Under the pieces are notes generated by a model that saw nothing but the letters and a program-made list of their open reading frames with translations, did not search any database and was not told where the DNA came from. From Shouchella sp047238345 (GTDB taxonomy: Bacteria > Bacillota > Bacilli > Bacillales > Bacillaceae_D): 64,000 nt of DNA. Positions 39,057-48,259 of this stretch are shown here, piece after piece. Within the stretch, counting starts at the first letter, position 1; every line of letters begins with the position of its first letter. The stretch spans positions 1,488,001-1,552,000 of the forward strand of contig NZ_JBDFMQ010000001.1 in NCBI RefSeq assembly GCF_047238345.1. The letters are read 5' to 3'. The position numbers and the translations under genes are program-made.

Positions 39057-40427
39057 GTGAAAGTAGCAAAGTTTGGCGGCTCCTCTGTTGCAAATGCTGA
39101 ACAGATCCGCAAAGTAGCCGCAATTATTCAGGCAGATCCATCTAGAAAAATCGTCGTTGTATCCGCACCAGGAAAAAGAACAAAGGCAGATGTGAAAACA
39201 ACAGATTTATTAATTGAATTGGCACAATATTGCATTGGGAACAATGATCAAGCAAAAGAACAAACGTTAAACAAAGTAGTAAACCGTTATGCAGAAATGG
39301 TTTCTGATTTAGGTTTGCAAGAAGATATTAAAGAAGAAATTTATCATGATTTAAAGGTACGTATGAACGCGTATTATGCAAACGAACATCAGATGATGGA
39401 CGCTTTAAAAGCGAGTGGGGAAGATAATAATGCGAAGTTAATCGCTGCTTATTTTAAATCAATTGGCATGAATGCGAGTTACATAAACCCAAAAGATGCT
39501 GGTCTACTTGTGAGCGATGAACCAGGTAACGCTCAGGTATTGCCAGTAGCTTATGAACGTTTAAATGAATTGCGGCAACAAGAAGGAGTTATTGTGTTTC
39601 CTGGTTTCTTTGGATTTTCAGAAACAGGAACGCTTGTAACCTTTCCACGTGGTGGTTCAGATATAACAGGTGCGATTTTAGCAGCTGCAGTACAGGCGGA
39701 TCTTTATGAAAACTTTACAGACGTTGATTCTGTTTATGCAGCCAATCCAACAATTGTTGAGGATCCTTTTGAAATAAAAAAAATGACGTACCGCGAAATG
39801 CGAGAACTTTCTTATGCAGGTTTTAGTGTGTTTCATGATGAAGCACTCATTCCAGCATTTCGAAACGGCATTCCAGTTTGTGTGAAAAATACAAACAATC
39901 CAAAAAGCGAAGGCACGCTTATTGTTGCTGAGCGTGAGCCTTTTGATGATCCGGTTATTGGGATTGCAGCAGATGAAGGATTTGCGACCATTTATGTACG
40001 CAAGTATTTAATGAACAGAGAAGTAGGCTTTGGTCGTAGACTGCTCGAAATTTTAGAAGATCAATCGATTTCCTATGAACATATTCCATCGGGCATTGAT
40101 GATACAAGTGTCATTATTCGCGAAAGTCAGTTGACAGATGGTGTGGAAGAACAAATCTTAGCACGTATTAAAACAGAACTCACTGTTGATGACGTACACA
40201 TCGAGAGAGGGTTTGCCATGGTCATGTTAGTGGGAGAAGGAATGCACAATTCCATTGGTGTGATTGCTAGAGCATCGGCTGCGCTATCTCGAAAAGGGGT
40301 TAATATTGAAATGATTAACCAAGGATCTTCTGAGACGAGCTTGGTGTTTGGCATTCATCAAAAAGATGCGGATGTTGCCGTGCAAGAACTGTATCATGAG
40401 TTTTTTGGTAGTCGCGTACCTGTATAA
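39057..40427 (+). CDS. thrD: Aspartate kinase (YclM/ThrD type)
   Basis: Phosphorylates L-aspartate, the first step to Lys, Met and Thr. A 456-aa enzyme: KVAKFGGSSVANAEQ (about 2-16), VVVSAPGKR (about 34-42), GFFGFSETGTLVTFPRGGSD (about 184-203) and a C-terminal pair of ACT domains (about 300-456). The sequence pattern follows the monofunctional aspartokinase III of B. subtilis (YclM). GTG 39057 gives the canonical MKVAKFGG start; an ATG 21 nt upstream is also open. No lysine or methionine riboswitch was seen in the short leader. Confidence 0.9.
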   Translation: MKVAKFGGSSVANAEQIRKVAAIIQADPSRKIVVVSAPGKRTKADVKTTDLLIELAQYCIGNNDQAKEQTLNKVVNRYAEMVSDLGLQEDIKEEIYHDLKVRMNAYYANEHQMMDALKASGEDNNAKLIAAYFKSIGMNASYINPKDAGLLVSDEPGNAQVLPVAYERLNELRQQEGVIVFPGFFGFSETGTLVTFPRGGSDITGAILAAAVQADLYENFTDVDSVYAANPTIVEDPFEIKKMTYREMRELSYAGFSVFHDEALIPAFRNGIPVCVKNTNNPKSEGTLIVAEREPFDDPVIGIAADEGFATIYVRKYLMNREVGFGRRLLEILEDQSISYEHIPSGIDDTSVIIRESQLTDGVEEQILARIKTELTVDDVHIERGFAMVMLVGEGMHNSIGVIARASAALSRKGVNIEMINQGSSETSLVFGIHQKDADVAVQELYHEFFGSRVPV

Positions 40428-40437
40428 TGATTAAAAG

Positions 40438-40483
40438 AAAACCTTTATGAATGAGGGTGGCTCATTCATAAAGGTTTTTTTAA
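40438..40483 (+). terminator. Aspartate kinase terminator
   Basis: A perfect 18-bp stem (40438-40455 with 40461-40478) with a T run lies between convergent genes. Confidence 0.9.
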
Positions 40484-40507
40484 TAGCTTACGCCGGATCA
40501 TTGGCTG

Positions 40508-41311
40508 TTAAGAATGGTTTTGTTTCTTTAACTCAGCTTGGATTGATTCAAGCTGCTGTTCAATGCGTTTTAACTCACTGACTGAAACCGATACCTGTCT
40601 ATTTGCCGGGTCCTCTTCATCCTCAGAGTCATTTGCTTTTTCAACATTATTGACAATTACACCAATAAATAAGTTGAAAATAATAAAGGTCCCTACTAGC
40701 ACAAAGGAAACAAAATAAATCCAGATCCACTCGTTATATTCCATTAGAGGACGCATAATGCCACTTGACCACGAATCTAACGTAACAATTTGGAATAAAG
40801 TTAAAATGGTTCGTTGCAAATTCCCAAAATACTCAGGTGCAAAATCGCTAAAAAGCATGGTTCCAATCACAGCAAATATGTATAAAAAGATTCCCATTAA
40901 AAACAAAATATTCCCAAGGGATGGGATGGTCATGACTAGGGCATCCACTAACCGCCTTAAAGAAGGAATAACTGAAATCGCTCTTAAGACACGAAGGACA
41001 CGCAACACACGTAAAACGGTAACGAAATGTCCGCCAGTAAATAAATGTCCAGCTAAAATGATAAGTGTATCGAACCAGTTCCAGCCACTCTTAAAAAAGG
41101 AACGTACTGAGGTTGAAAAAAAGCGCATGACAATCTCGATTGTGAAAATCCAGAGCAAAACGCGATCAGCGTAATGAAAAAAAGTTTGATGGTCTTGATA
41201 AATATGGTCGTATGTCTCCACTCCGACTAAAATGGCGTTTAAAACGATTAAAATAATAACAGTTATTTGAAACGCCTTATGGTTAACAATTTGGTAAAGC
41301 TGTTTTTTCAA
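40508..41311 (-). CDS. NaChBac-type voltage-gated cation channel
   Basis: A 267-aa single-domain six-helix channel that forms tetramers. S1-S3 occupy about residues 12-90; S4 reads VTVLRVLRVLRVLRAISVIP with Arg at every third position; the pore loop has TLDSWSSG at about 177-184, where NaChBac has TLESWASG. The C-terminal tail is a charged neck followed by a coiled coil (about 240-264). In alkaliphilic bacilli this channel carries Na back in for pH homeostasis, motility and chemotaxis. The Glu-to-Asp change at D179 in the selectivity filter may relax Na selectivity. Monocistronic. Confidence 0.93.
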   Translation of the reverse strand: MKKQLYQIVNHKAFQITVIILIVLNAILVGVETYDHIYQDHQTFFHYADRVLLWIFTIEIVMRFFSTSVRSFFKSGWNWFDTLIILAGHLFTGGHFVTVLRVLRVLRVLRAISVIPSLRRLVDALVMTIPSLGNILFLMGIFLYIFAVIGTMLFSDFAPEYFGNLQRTILTLFQIVTLDSWSSGIMRPLMEYNEWIWIYFVSFVLVGTFIIFNLFIGVIVNNVEKANDSEDEEDPANRQVSVSVSELKRIEQQLESIQAELKKQNHS

Positions 41312-41439
41312 ACCTGCCTTCTCCCCTCAATTCTCTTCCGTTATCATAGCAAGAAAAAAGTTGAAGGGAAAGGATAAACCATTGTACCCTAAGGCTAATA
41401 CAAGAGTTGAAAAGTTATGGAAAAGGATATGAAGAATGA

Positions 41440-42192
41440 ATGAAAACAATATGGGTGACAGGTGCATCAAGTGGTGTCGGAGAAGAAATTTGTAAACAAC
41501 TTAAAGAACGTGATGTTCAAGTTGTTAAACTAGCAAGAAGATATGGAACGTTGAAAAAGGTAGACGGTCAGACGTATACATGTGCAATTGATATGACCGA
41601 TGTCGATTCCATTCATTCGTCTGTAAACCAATTATACTCCGCAAATTTACAGCCAGATGTACTAATTAATAATGCTGGGATCGGTCGTTTTGCATCATCA
41701 TGGGATCTTTCTGACGAAGACGTTCAGATGATGTTTCAATTAAACATGATTGGTGTGATTCAGCTTACGAATCGTGTGGTGCCACATATGAAAAAGAATC
41801 AATCAGGGCATATTATCCAACTTGCTTCTTTAGCGGGAAAAGTGGCTACCGCTAAAGCAAGTGTATACGCCGGAACCAAACATGCCTTACTTGGCTATTC
41901 AAACGGGTTGAGATTAGAATTAAAACCGTTCCATGTAAGCGTGTCTGTTATTAACCCAGGCCCAATCGATACACCTTTCTTACAAGCGGCAGATAAAACG
42001 GGCTCTTACAGTGACAACATGGGTGCTCATTTGCTACAGCCAGATCAAGTAGCTGAGCGAGTTGTTCAGACTTTAAAAACAAAGAAACGTGAAGTAAACC
42101 TTCCCCGATCTTTGGGGATTTTAGGGAAGCTATATCAACTAGCTCCACATTTTATTGAAGGAATTGGAAAGCCGTTTTTTTATAAAAAATAA
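41440..42192 (+). CDS. Short-chain dehydrogenase/reductase (YqjQ-like)
   Basis: A 250-aa classical SDR. NAD(P)-binding TGASSGVGEEI (about 7-17), LINNAGIGRF (about 75-84), the catalytic Ser in IIQLASLAGK and Tyr/Lys in VYAGTKHALLGYSNGLR (about 142-158) are visible. Length and pattern resemble B. subtilis YqjQ and other DltE-like lipid-associated reductases. Substrate unknown. No cofactor preference was deduced. Confidence 0.85.
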   Translation: MKTIWVTGASSGVGEEICKQLKERDVQVVKLARRYGTLKKVDGQTYTCAIDMTDVDSIHSSVNQLYSANLQPDVLINNAGIGRFASSWDLSDEDVQMMFQLNMIGVIQLTNRVVPHMKKNQSGHIIQLASLAGKVATAKASVYAGTKHALLGYSNGLRLELKPFHVSVSVINPGPIDTPFLQAADKTGSYSDNMGAHLLQPDQVAERVVQTLKTKKREVNLPRSLGILGKLYQLAPHFIEGIGKPFFYKK

Positions 42193-42359
42193 CGACCACT
42201 ACTTATACGTCATTTGATTCTTTTTCAAACCAATCTTAAAACGTCCAGTTCCTTTAAAAAGAAGCACTTTTGGCTTTTTCCTTGAATAGCATAGGTTAGG
42301 AGTGAGGAAATGTAAGGTTGCATCAGGACCGTTACATTCCAGAAGGAGCTGGTAATGAG

Positions 42360-44210
42360 ATGTGCGGGATTACAGGGTGGATTGATTGGCGACGAGACTT
42401 AAGGAATGAAAAAAAAGAAATTGAGCAAATGGCACAGACGCTAAACCGAAGAGGACCTGATGCATTAGAAACGTGGACTGATCAGCACGTAGCGTTTGGT
42501 CATGCAAGGTTAATCGTGGTTGATCCTGAAGGCGGAATTCAGCCAATGACGAAAACAGTTGATGGAAAGACCTATACGATTGTTTATAATGGTGAATTGT
42601 ACAATACGGAAGAGATTCGGAAAGAGTTAATGAACGATGCGCACACTTTTTCTGGACATTCCGATACAGAAGTCCTGTTGAAATCCTATATTCAATGGAA
42701 AGAGGCCTGTGTAGAAAAATTTAATGGTATTTTCGCATTTGCGATCTGGGAACATGAAACAAAGTCATTATTTATGGCAAGAGATCGAGTAGGTGTGAAA
42801 CCATTATTTTATACCGTTCGTGACGGGTTTTTACTATTTGGCTCAGAGTTAAAAAGTTTGTTGGCTCACCGAGATATAGATCCAGTTGTTGATAGGCTTG
42901 GATTGGCAGATGTGATGGGCTTAGCTCCATCAAGAACGCCAGGCCATGGAATCTTCAAAAACATTCATGAATTAAAACCTGCTCATTTTTTAACGTATAA
43001 AAATGAGGAGCTCCGTTTACGTAGATACTGGCAGTTAAAAAGCGAAGCACATACGCATTCGGTTGATGAGACCGCCAATCATATCCGACTGCTTTTAGAA
43101 GACATTGTAGCAAGACAGTTATTTGCAGATGTCCCTGTCGGCATGTTTTTATCTGGTGGTATTGATTCAAGTGCACTTACGGCGTTAGCGGCAAATCATT
43201 ATAAAAAAGAAGGAAAAGGAATCATTTCCTCTTATTCTGTTGACTATGAAGAAAACGATAAATATTTTAAAGCGAGTGCCTTTCAGCCAAATGCTGATGG
43301 TGAATGGATTAAAAAGGTCTCTAAGCATTGTCAGACCGACCACAAAAACTGTGTGATCCAAAACATTCAGCTAGCAGAATTGTTAAAAGAAGCGGTCCTT
43401 GTGCGAGATACGCCAGGAATGGCAGATGTCGATTCATCCTTGTTATGGTTCTGTAAAGAAATAAAACAAGATGTGACGGTTGGACTATCAGGCGAATGTG
43501 CTGACGAAATCTTTGGAGGGTATCCATGGTTTCATAAGCCAGAAGTGATGAATATCGATGGTTTTCCATGGATGAGATCAATTGATGAGCGCAATGCATT
43601 ATTAAAGCCTGAATGGCGAAAGAAACTTGATCTAAAAAATTATGTTTATGACCGTTATACGGAGACCATTAAGGACGTACCAACATTTGCGCTGGACTCG
43701 AAGGAAGAAGCAAGGAGACGAGAGATCTCCTATTTAAATATGATTTGGTTTATGACAAACTTGCTTGACCGTAAAGATCGCATGAGTATGGGCGCATCCC
43801 TTGAAGTGCGGGTACCGTTTTCTGATCATCGACTTATTGAGTATGTTTGGAATGTTCCATGGGAAATGAAAGTGCATGGTGGACGTGAAAAAGGGATTTT
43901 ACGAAAAGCCCTTGAAGGGTTACTTCCTGATGATGTTTTGTATCGTAAGAAAAGCCCTTATCCGAAAACCCATCATCCTGACTATACAAATGCCGTTACA
44001 AAAGAAATTCAGGCGATTGCTCAGCAAAGTGATTCGCCCCTGTTTGATTTTATCGAGCGCAAACAATTAAAAGACCTTGCAGATACAGGTGGTTTTGATA
44101 CAGGTAAACCGTATTTTGGTCAGTTGATGGCAGGGCCGCAACTACTTGCTCATTTCGTTCAAATGGATTTCTGGCTTAAGCATTATCACATAAAAATTGA
44201 AGACTCATAA
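42360..44210 (+). CDS. asnO: Asparagine synthase (glutamine-hydrolysing), AsnO type
   Basis: Makes asparagine from aspartate, ATP and glutamine. The protein must begin MCGITGWIDW because Cys2 becomes the N-terminal nucleophile after Met removal, so ATG 42360 is chosen although the frame is open from 42318. Residues: glutaminase domain about 1-210 (RGPDALETW, YNGELYN), synthetase domain about 215-615 with the ATP motif GMFLSGGIDSSALTALAAN and GLSGECADEIFGGYPWF. 616 aa, close to AsnO/YisO, which B. subtilis needs for sporulation. AAGGAGCT lies upstream. Monocistronic. Confidence 0.9.
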   Translation: MCGITGWIDWRRDLRNEKKEIEQMAQTLNRRGPDALETWTDQHVAFGHARLIVVDPEGGIQPMTKTVDGKTYTIVYNGELYNTEEIRKELMNDAHTFSGHSDTEVLLKSYIQWKEACVEKFNGIFAFAIWEHETKSLFMARDRVGVKPLFYTVRDGFLLFGSELKSLLAHRDIDPVVDRLGLADVMGLAPSRTPGHGIFKNIHELKPAHFLTYKNEELRLRRYWQLKSEAHTHSVDETANHIRLLLEDIVARQLFADVPVGMFLSGGIDSSALTALAANHYKKEGKGIISSYSVDYEENDKYFKASAFQPNADGEWIKKVSKHCQTDHKNCVIQNIQLAELLKEAVLVRDTPGMADVDSSLLWFCKEIKQDVTVGLSGECADEIFGGYPWFHKPEVMNIDGFPWMRSIDERNALLKPEWRKKLDLKNYVYDRYTETIKDVPTFALDSKEEARRREISYLNMIWFMTNLLDRKDRMSMGASLEVRVPFSDHRLIEYVWNVPWEMKVHGGREKGILRKALEGLLPDDVLYRKKSPYPKTHHPDYTNAVTKEIQAIAQQSDSPLFDFIERKQLKDLADTGGFDTGKPYFGQLMAGPQLLAHFVQMDFWLKHYHIKIEDS

Positions 44211-44217
44211 AAATGAC

Positions 44218-44241
44218 GACCAGGAATTTGTTTCCCTGGTC
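44218..44241. terminator. Hairpin between convergent asnO and VTT genes
   Basis: GACCAGG (44218-44224) pairs with CCTGGTC (44235-44241) between two stop codons 31 nt apart. Confidence 0.6.
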
Positions 44242-44865
44242 TCATTTAGGTTGTCGCTTAGTCCAAATTCGGTAGGATAGATAAACAAGCGCTAAAAATA
44301 GAGCATAAAAGAACGCGACAATGATTAAACCGCTAGGATTATGGATAATGGTATGTCCGACGGAGGCAAATAAGATCATCGAGGGCATTTTTCCTAGAGA
44401 CGATGCGACAATATAGTGAGTGGTAGAAACACGACTTAAAGCAGAATACGCATTTACAAGAATAGAAGGGACTATTGGGATCAGTCTCGTAATAAATATA
44501 GTCATGAACGCATTTTTTTCAAATAACATTGTGACCTTTGAAGTAACTTGAAAGCGGTGAATCAGCTTCAAGCCAATATCTTGGTAGGCGTACCGAATAA
44601 ACGCAAAAAAGATAATGGATGCCAAAGATGAGCCCATCCAAGTGACGAAGCTCCCGAGATATGGTCCGTATGCTGCGCCAATTAAACCTCCAATGATTGG
44701 ATAAGGAATGATCGGGAATAAAGAGAATAATGTTGCAATCGTTGTAGTCAATACGATTGATTGGTCACCAAGCGTTTCGATAAAATGTAGAAAATCGTCT
44801 TGAAAACGATAGACTAAAATCCCTAAACCTAAAAAGAAGAGAAACACGACGAGCTTTTTTTTCAT
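44242..44865 (-). CDS. TVP38/TMEM64 (VTT domain) membrane protein
   Basis: A 207-aa DedA-like membrane protein. PYPIIGGLIGAAYGPYLGSF (about 54-73) and FITRLIPIVPSILVNAYSAL (about 125-144) match the VTT/SNARE-associated domain, with re-entrant loops expected around the conserved Gly and Pro residues. Family members act as lipid scramblases or transporters. The substrate is unknown here. Its start is 65 nt from the divergent alkyltransferase-like gene. Confidence 0.85.
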   Translation of the reverse strand: MKKKLVVFLFFLGLGILVYRFQDDFLHFIETLGDQSIVLTTTIATLFSLFPIIPYPIIGGLIGAAYGPYLGSFVTWMGSSLASIIFFAFIRYAYQDIGLKLIHRFQVTSKVTMLFEKNAFMTIFITRLIPIVPSILVNAYSALSRVSTTHYIVASSLGKMPSMILFASVGHTIIHNPSGLIIVAFFYALFLALVYLSYRIWTKRQPK

Positions 44866-44930
44866 AATTCACCTCATACATATGGTCGTAAACTCTTATT
44901 TTAGCAAACATACAAAGAGAGGAGGGATAA

Positions 44931-45245
44931 ATGATGGGTTTAATTTTTGACAATATCTATGAAGTAGTCCGGCAGATTCCTGTAGGAGAAGTGGCATCAT
45001 ATGGACAAATTGCAACGATTCTCGAAGCACCACGTAGTGCAAGAGTGGTTGGCTGGGCGATGCAGCAGGCACCTGACGATGTACCGGCCCATCGAGTCTT
45101 AAAAAAAGATGGGTCGTTAAACGAACATCTTGTATTCAACCACTTGTATTCACAAAAAGAATTGCTAAAAGAAGAAGGTGTTCAATTTGAGGAAAATGGT
45201 CGAGTGAAAATGAAGGAACATAGCTGGATGGGTCCATTAGTTTAA
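44931..45245 (+). CDS. Alkyltransferase-like protein (ATL), catalytic Cys replaced by Ala
   Basis: A 104-aa protein of the MGMT DNA-binding domain family. IPVGEVASYGQIATIL (about 17-32), ARVVGWAMQQAP (about 38-49) and VPAHRVLKKDG (about 52-62) align with O6-alkylguanine-DNA alkyltransferases, but the PCHR motif is PAHR. It should therefore bind O6-alkylguanine without removing the group and hand the lesion to nucleotide excision repair, as known ATLs do. GGAGGGA precedes the tandem ATG. Confidence 0.9.
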   Translation: MMGLIFDNIYEVVRQIPVGEVASYGQIATILEAPRSARVVGWAMQQAPDDVPAHRVLKKDGSLNEHLVFNHLYSQKELLKEEGVQFEENGRVKMKEHSWMGPLV

Positions 45246-45302
45246 GGTCGCTAAATAAGGGTATTAAAAAAGAGAAATTTGTTTAAGAATTAGGGTGGAT
45301 AA

Positions 45303-46796
45303 ATGAAGAAAATTATTGTAATTGGTGCTGGACCAGGCGGGCTGGCAACAGCACTATTATTAGCTGGTAAAGGGTATCGAGTGAAAGTTGTGGAAAAACA
45401 AGCATACGTTGGTGGGCGGACTTCTAGTTTTAATCAAAATGGCTTTGTATTTGATCGTGGTCCAACATTTTTTAGCATGCCTCATCTACTGGAAGAGATT
45501 TTTGCTGAAGTTGGGCGTAACTTATCAGACTATTTAACGCTAAAAGAAGTGGACCCGCTTTATAAATTGCAATTCGATGGTTTATCGTTTGCGCCAAATC
45601 GAAATGAACAGCAAACCTATAGCGAAATCGAGCGCTTGTTTCCTGGAAACGGGGAAGGGTACTTACGATTTATGACTGAAACAAGAGAGAAAATGAATGC
45701 ATTAATGCCACTTTTGCAAAACAAGCATGATTCTCTCCTTGATTACACGAGATTACGAGCCTTAAAAGCTTTACCAAGTTTATCATTAGGAAAAACACTC
45801 TATGATGAGTTAAGTAAATATTTTACGGATGAGCGACTAAAGCTATCGTTCACGTTTCAATCAAAATATTTAGGGATGTCCCCATGGGAGTGTCCAGGAG
45901 CTTTTAGTATTTTATCCTTTATGGAACATGAGTATGGTATTTTTCATCCTGTCGGTGGAGTGAACCAAATTACAAAAGCTTTGGCAACAGCCTTTCAAGA
46001 ATTAGGTGGAGAGATTGAATTAAATCGTGCTGTGAAGAAGATTATTGTGAAAAATGGTCGTGCTAAAGGTTTAGCGTATGAAGATGGGGAGCAAGAAGAA
46101 ACGGACGAGCTCGTTATTAATGTAGACTTTGCTCATGCAATGAGTAACTTAGTCGACGATCAGCATTTAAAGAAATACAAGCGTACCAAATTGAAAAATA
46201 AAAAATATTCTTGTTCAACGTTTATGATTTACGCAAATGTGGAAAAAGTGTACAACGAGCATCATCATACGGTCGTTTTCTCAGAAGACTATAAAAAGAA
46301 TGTTGAAGAGATTACTGGTTCAAAAACATTATCTGTTGATCCATCAATCTATATTCATAATCCAATTGTGACAGATGATACGCTCGCACCAAAAGGGAAA
46401 TCCCCTTTATATTTGTTAGCACCAGTCCCGAACAACTTTAGTCATTTAGATTGGGAAGAACATAAAGAGACGTTTGCAGAACTAATTTTCGATCAGATTG
46501 AACGCAAATCAAATTTCAAAGATTTAAGGAGCCACATTTCATCTTACTCAGTTGTTACGCCAACCGATTGGGAACATCAGTTTAATGTTTATAAAGGCGC
46601 TACATTCAATCTCGCTCATAACCTTGGACAAATGATGTATTTCAGACCTCATAATCAATTTGAGGAACTGAAAAATTGCTGGTTAACTGGTGGAGGAACT
46701 CATCCAGGAAGTGGACTACCAACCATTTTAGCGTCAGCCTCAATTACAGCTAACGGCATTTTTAAAGCGGACAAGAAAGGAATTCTCATAAAATGA
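45303..46796 (+). CDS. crtN: Dehydrosqualene (diapophytoene) desaturase CrtN
   Basis: A 497-aa FAD-dependent desaturase. FAD motif VIGAGPGGLATALLLAGKGY (about 5-24), VEKQAYVGGRTSSF and a C-terminal GGGTHPGSGLPTILASASIT are typical. The stretches YSCSTFMIYANVEKV and DPSIYIHNP follow S. aureus CrtN more closely than the other two paralogues here, so this is the best candidate for successive desaturation of dehydrosqualene to diaponeurosporene or diapolycopene. First gene of the plus-strand carotenoid operon; its stop overlaps the next start (ATGA). Confidence 0.8.
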   Translation: MKKIIVIGAGPGGLATALLLAGKGYRVKVVEKQAYVGGRTSSFNQNGFVFDRGPTFFSMPHLLEEIFAEVGRNLSDYLTLKEVDPLYKLQFDGLSFAPNRNEQQTYSEIERLFPGNGEGYLRFMTETREKMNALMPLLQNKHDSLLDYTRLRALKALPSLSLGKTLYDELSKYFTDERLKLSFTFQSKYLGMSPWECPGAFSILSFMEHEYGIFHPVGGVNQITKALATAFQELGGEIELNRAVKKIIVKNGRAKGLAYEDGEQEETDELVINVDFAHAMSNLVDDQHLKKYKRTKLKNKKYSCSTFMIYANVEKVYNEHHHTVVFSEDYKKNVEEITGSKTLSVDPSIYIHNPIVTDDTLAPKGKSPLYLLAPVPNNFSHLDWEEHKETFAELIFDQIERKSNFKDLRSHISSYSVVTPTDWEHQFNVYKGATFNLAHNLGQMMYFRPHNQFEELKNCWLTGGGTHPGSGLPTILASASITANGIFKADKKGILIK

Positions 46797-48235
46797 AATC
46801 GATTGTCGTCGGAAGTGGGATTGGTGGGCTCGTAACAGCATTATACTTAAGTAACAGTGGTGATGAAGTCACCGTATTAGAAAAAAATGACTACTTTGGT
46901 GGTCGTTTAGCCTATCATCGACATGGGGAATACAAAATTGATCAAGGCCCAACTATTGTATTACTACCAGAAATGATTACGTCCATTTTAGAAGAATCTG
47001 GAATGAATGTAAGTTCGTTAGATTTTGTTCAAATTGATCCTCTTTACAAAATGAGTTTTCCGGACGGAGCGTCATTTTGGAAGTATAGGGATATGGATAA
47101 GCAGCGTGAAGAGATTTCAAAGGTTTTCCCAGGTGAAGAGGATCAGTTTCCTCAATTTATGAAGGCGATGGAACAGAATTTTATTAAGGGAAAAGCTGCG
47201 TTTTTAGATAAAAGCTTTAATCAAAAAAGGAATTTTTTTACGGTTTCTAACTTGAAAACATTGTACGAGTTAAAGGCGTATCAATCTGTAGATAAGATGA
47301 TACGTAGCTACTTTTCACATGAACGGCTCCAAAATGCGTATAAACTCCAGTCTCTCTATATCGGAGGGAATCCGACAAATTCATCTGCACTTTATTCACT
47401 CGTTTCCTATAGTGAACATGCGCATGGTATTTGGTATTTAAAAGGAGGCTATGCACATTTAGTTGAAAAAATTGTAGAAGAACTTAAAGGGCGAGGCGTT
47501 CAATTAATAAAAAACGCAGAAGTGAACGAGATCCTCTATAAAGGGAACGTCGGAACAGCTGTTAAAGTCGACAATATGATTTTTGAAGGGGACCGATTCG
47601 TGATGAATTTGGATTTCCCGTTAGCTGAAGCTCTTGTCGAACAAAAAGAAGTAAAGAAAAAGTACGTACCTTCTTCAGGTTGTTTATTGGTATATGCAGG
47701 ATTAGATAAAGTTTATGAAGAAAGCCCTATTCATCAATTTCTAATGTCGGACGATTTCGACCAACATATGAAAGATGTTTTTGAAGCACGGGATTTGTCG
47801 ACACTTCCGTCGATATATGCGTTTCATCCATCAGTAATTGATCCATCGTTAGCGCCTGAAGGGAAGGGTGTACTATATGCACTCATTCCGATTCCGGCTA
47901 AAATGAAAACAGATGATTGTCATAAACTTGTGGAAACGGTACTTGAACAGCTTGAAAAGCGAGCATTTCCGGACTTACAAACCCATATTGAATGGCTTGA
48001 TGTGCGAACCCCAAAAGATGCAGAAGCACAAGGGTTATATGAGGGGGGCAGCTTTGGACTTGCACCAACTGTAACGCAATCAGCCGTGTTTCGACCGCAA
48101 TATCAACCGTTTAAAGCGAAAAATATCTATGCGGTTGGGGCATCGACACATCCTGGAGGAGGCATTCCAATTGTTATGCAAGGTGTTAAGCTATTCGTCA
48201 AAGAATTACAGCAGGCAGCTGCGGTACGAGGATAA
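46793..48235 (+). CDS. CrtN-family carotenoid desaturase/oxidase paralogue
   Basis: A 480-aa paralogue of the preceding CrtN. N-terminal VVGSGIGGLVTALYLSNSGD (FAD binding), VLEKNDYFGGRLAYH, and C-terminal VGASTHPGGGIPIVMQGVKL. It could desaturate, or oxidise a terminal methyl of the C30 chain, as CrtNb/CrtNc enzymes do; sequence alone does not decide. Overlaps crtN by 4 nt and lies 24 nt before crtM, so the three are co-translated. It is the least CrtP-like of the set. Confidence 0.75.
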   Translation: MKSIVVGSGIGGLVTALYLSNSGDEVTVLEKNDYFGGRLAYHRHGEYKIDQGPTIVLLPEMITSILEESGMNVSSLDFVQIDPLYKMSFPDGASFWKYRDMDKQREEISKVFPGEEDQFPQFMKAMEQNFIKGKAAFLDKSFNQKRNFFTVSNLKTLYELKAYQSVDKMIRSYFSHERLQNAYKLQSLYIGGNPTNSSALYSLVSYSEHAHGIWYLKGGYAHLVEKIVEELKGRGVQLIKNAEVNEILYKGNVGTAVKVDNMIFEGDRFVMNLDFPLAEALVEQKEVKKKYVPSSGCLLVYAGLDKVYEESPIHQFLMSDDFDQHMKDVFEARDLSTLPSIYAFHPSVIDPSLAPEGKGVLYALIPIPAKMKTDDCHKLVETVLEQLEKRAFPDLQTHIEWLDVRTPKDAEAQGLYEGGSFGLAPTVTQSAVFRPQYQPFKAKNIYAVGASTHPGGGIPIVMQGVKLFVKELQQAAAVRG

Positions 48236-48259
48236 GGAACCAAAGATGGAGGGGATGAA

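Noticed and set aside
40758..41174. 138-codon plus-strand frame opposite the sodium channel
   Set aside because: Shadow of the channel gene, whose voltage sensor and pore motifs are unmistakable.
42193..42359. Riboswitch or T-box before asnO
   Set aside because: No T-box sequence or aptamer hallmark was found; only AT-rich leader with weak hairpins.
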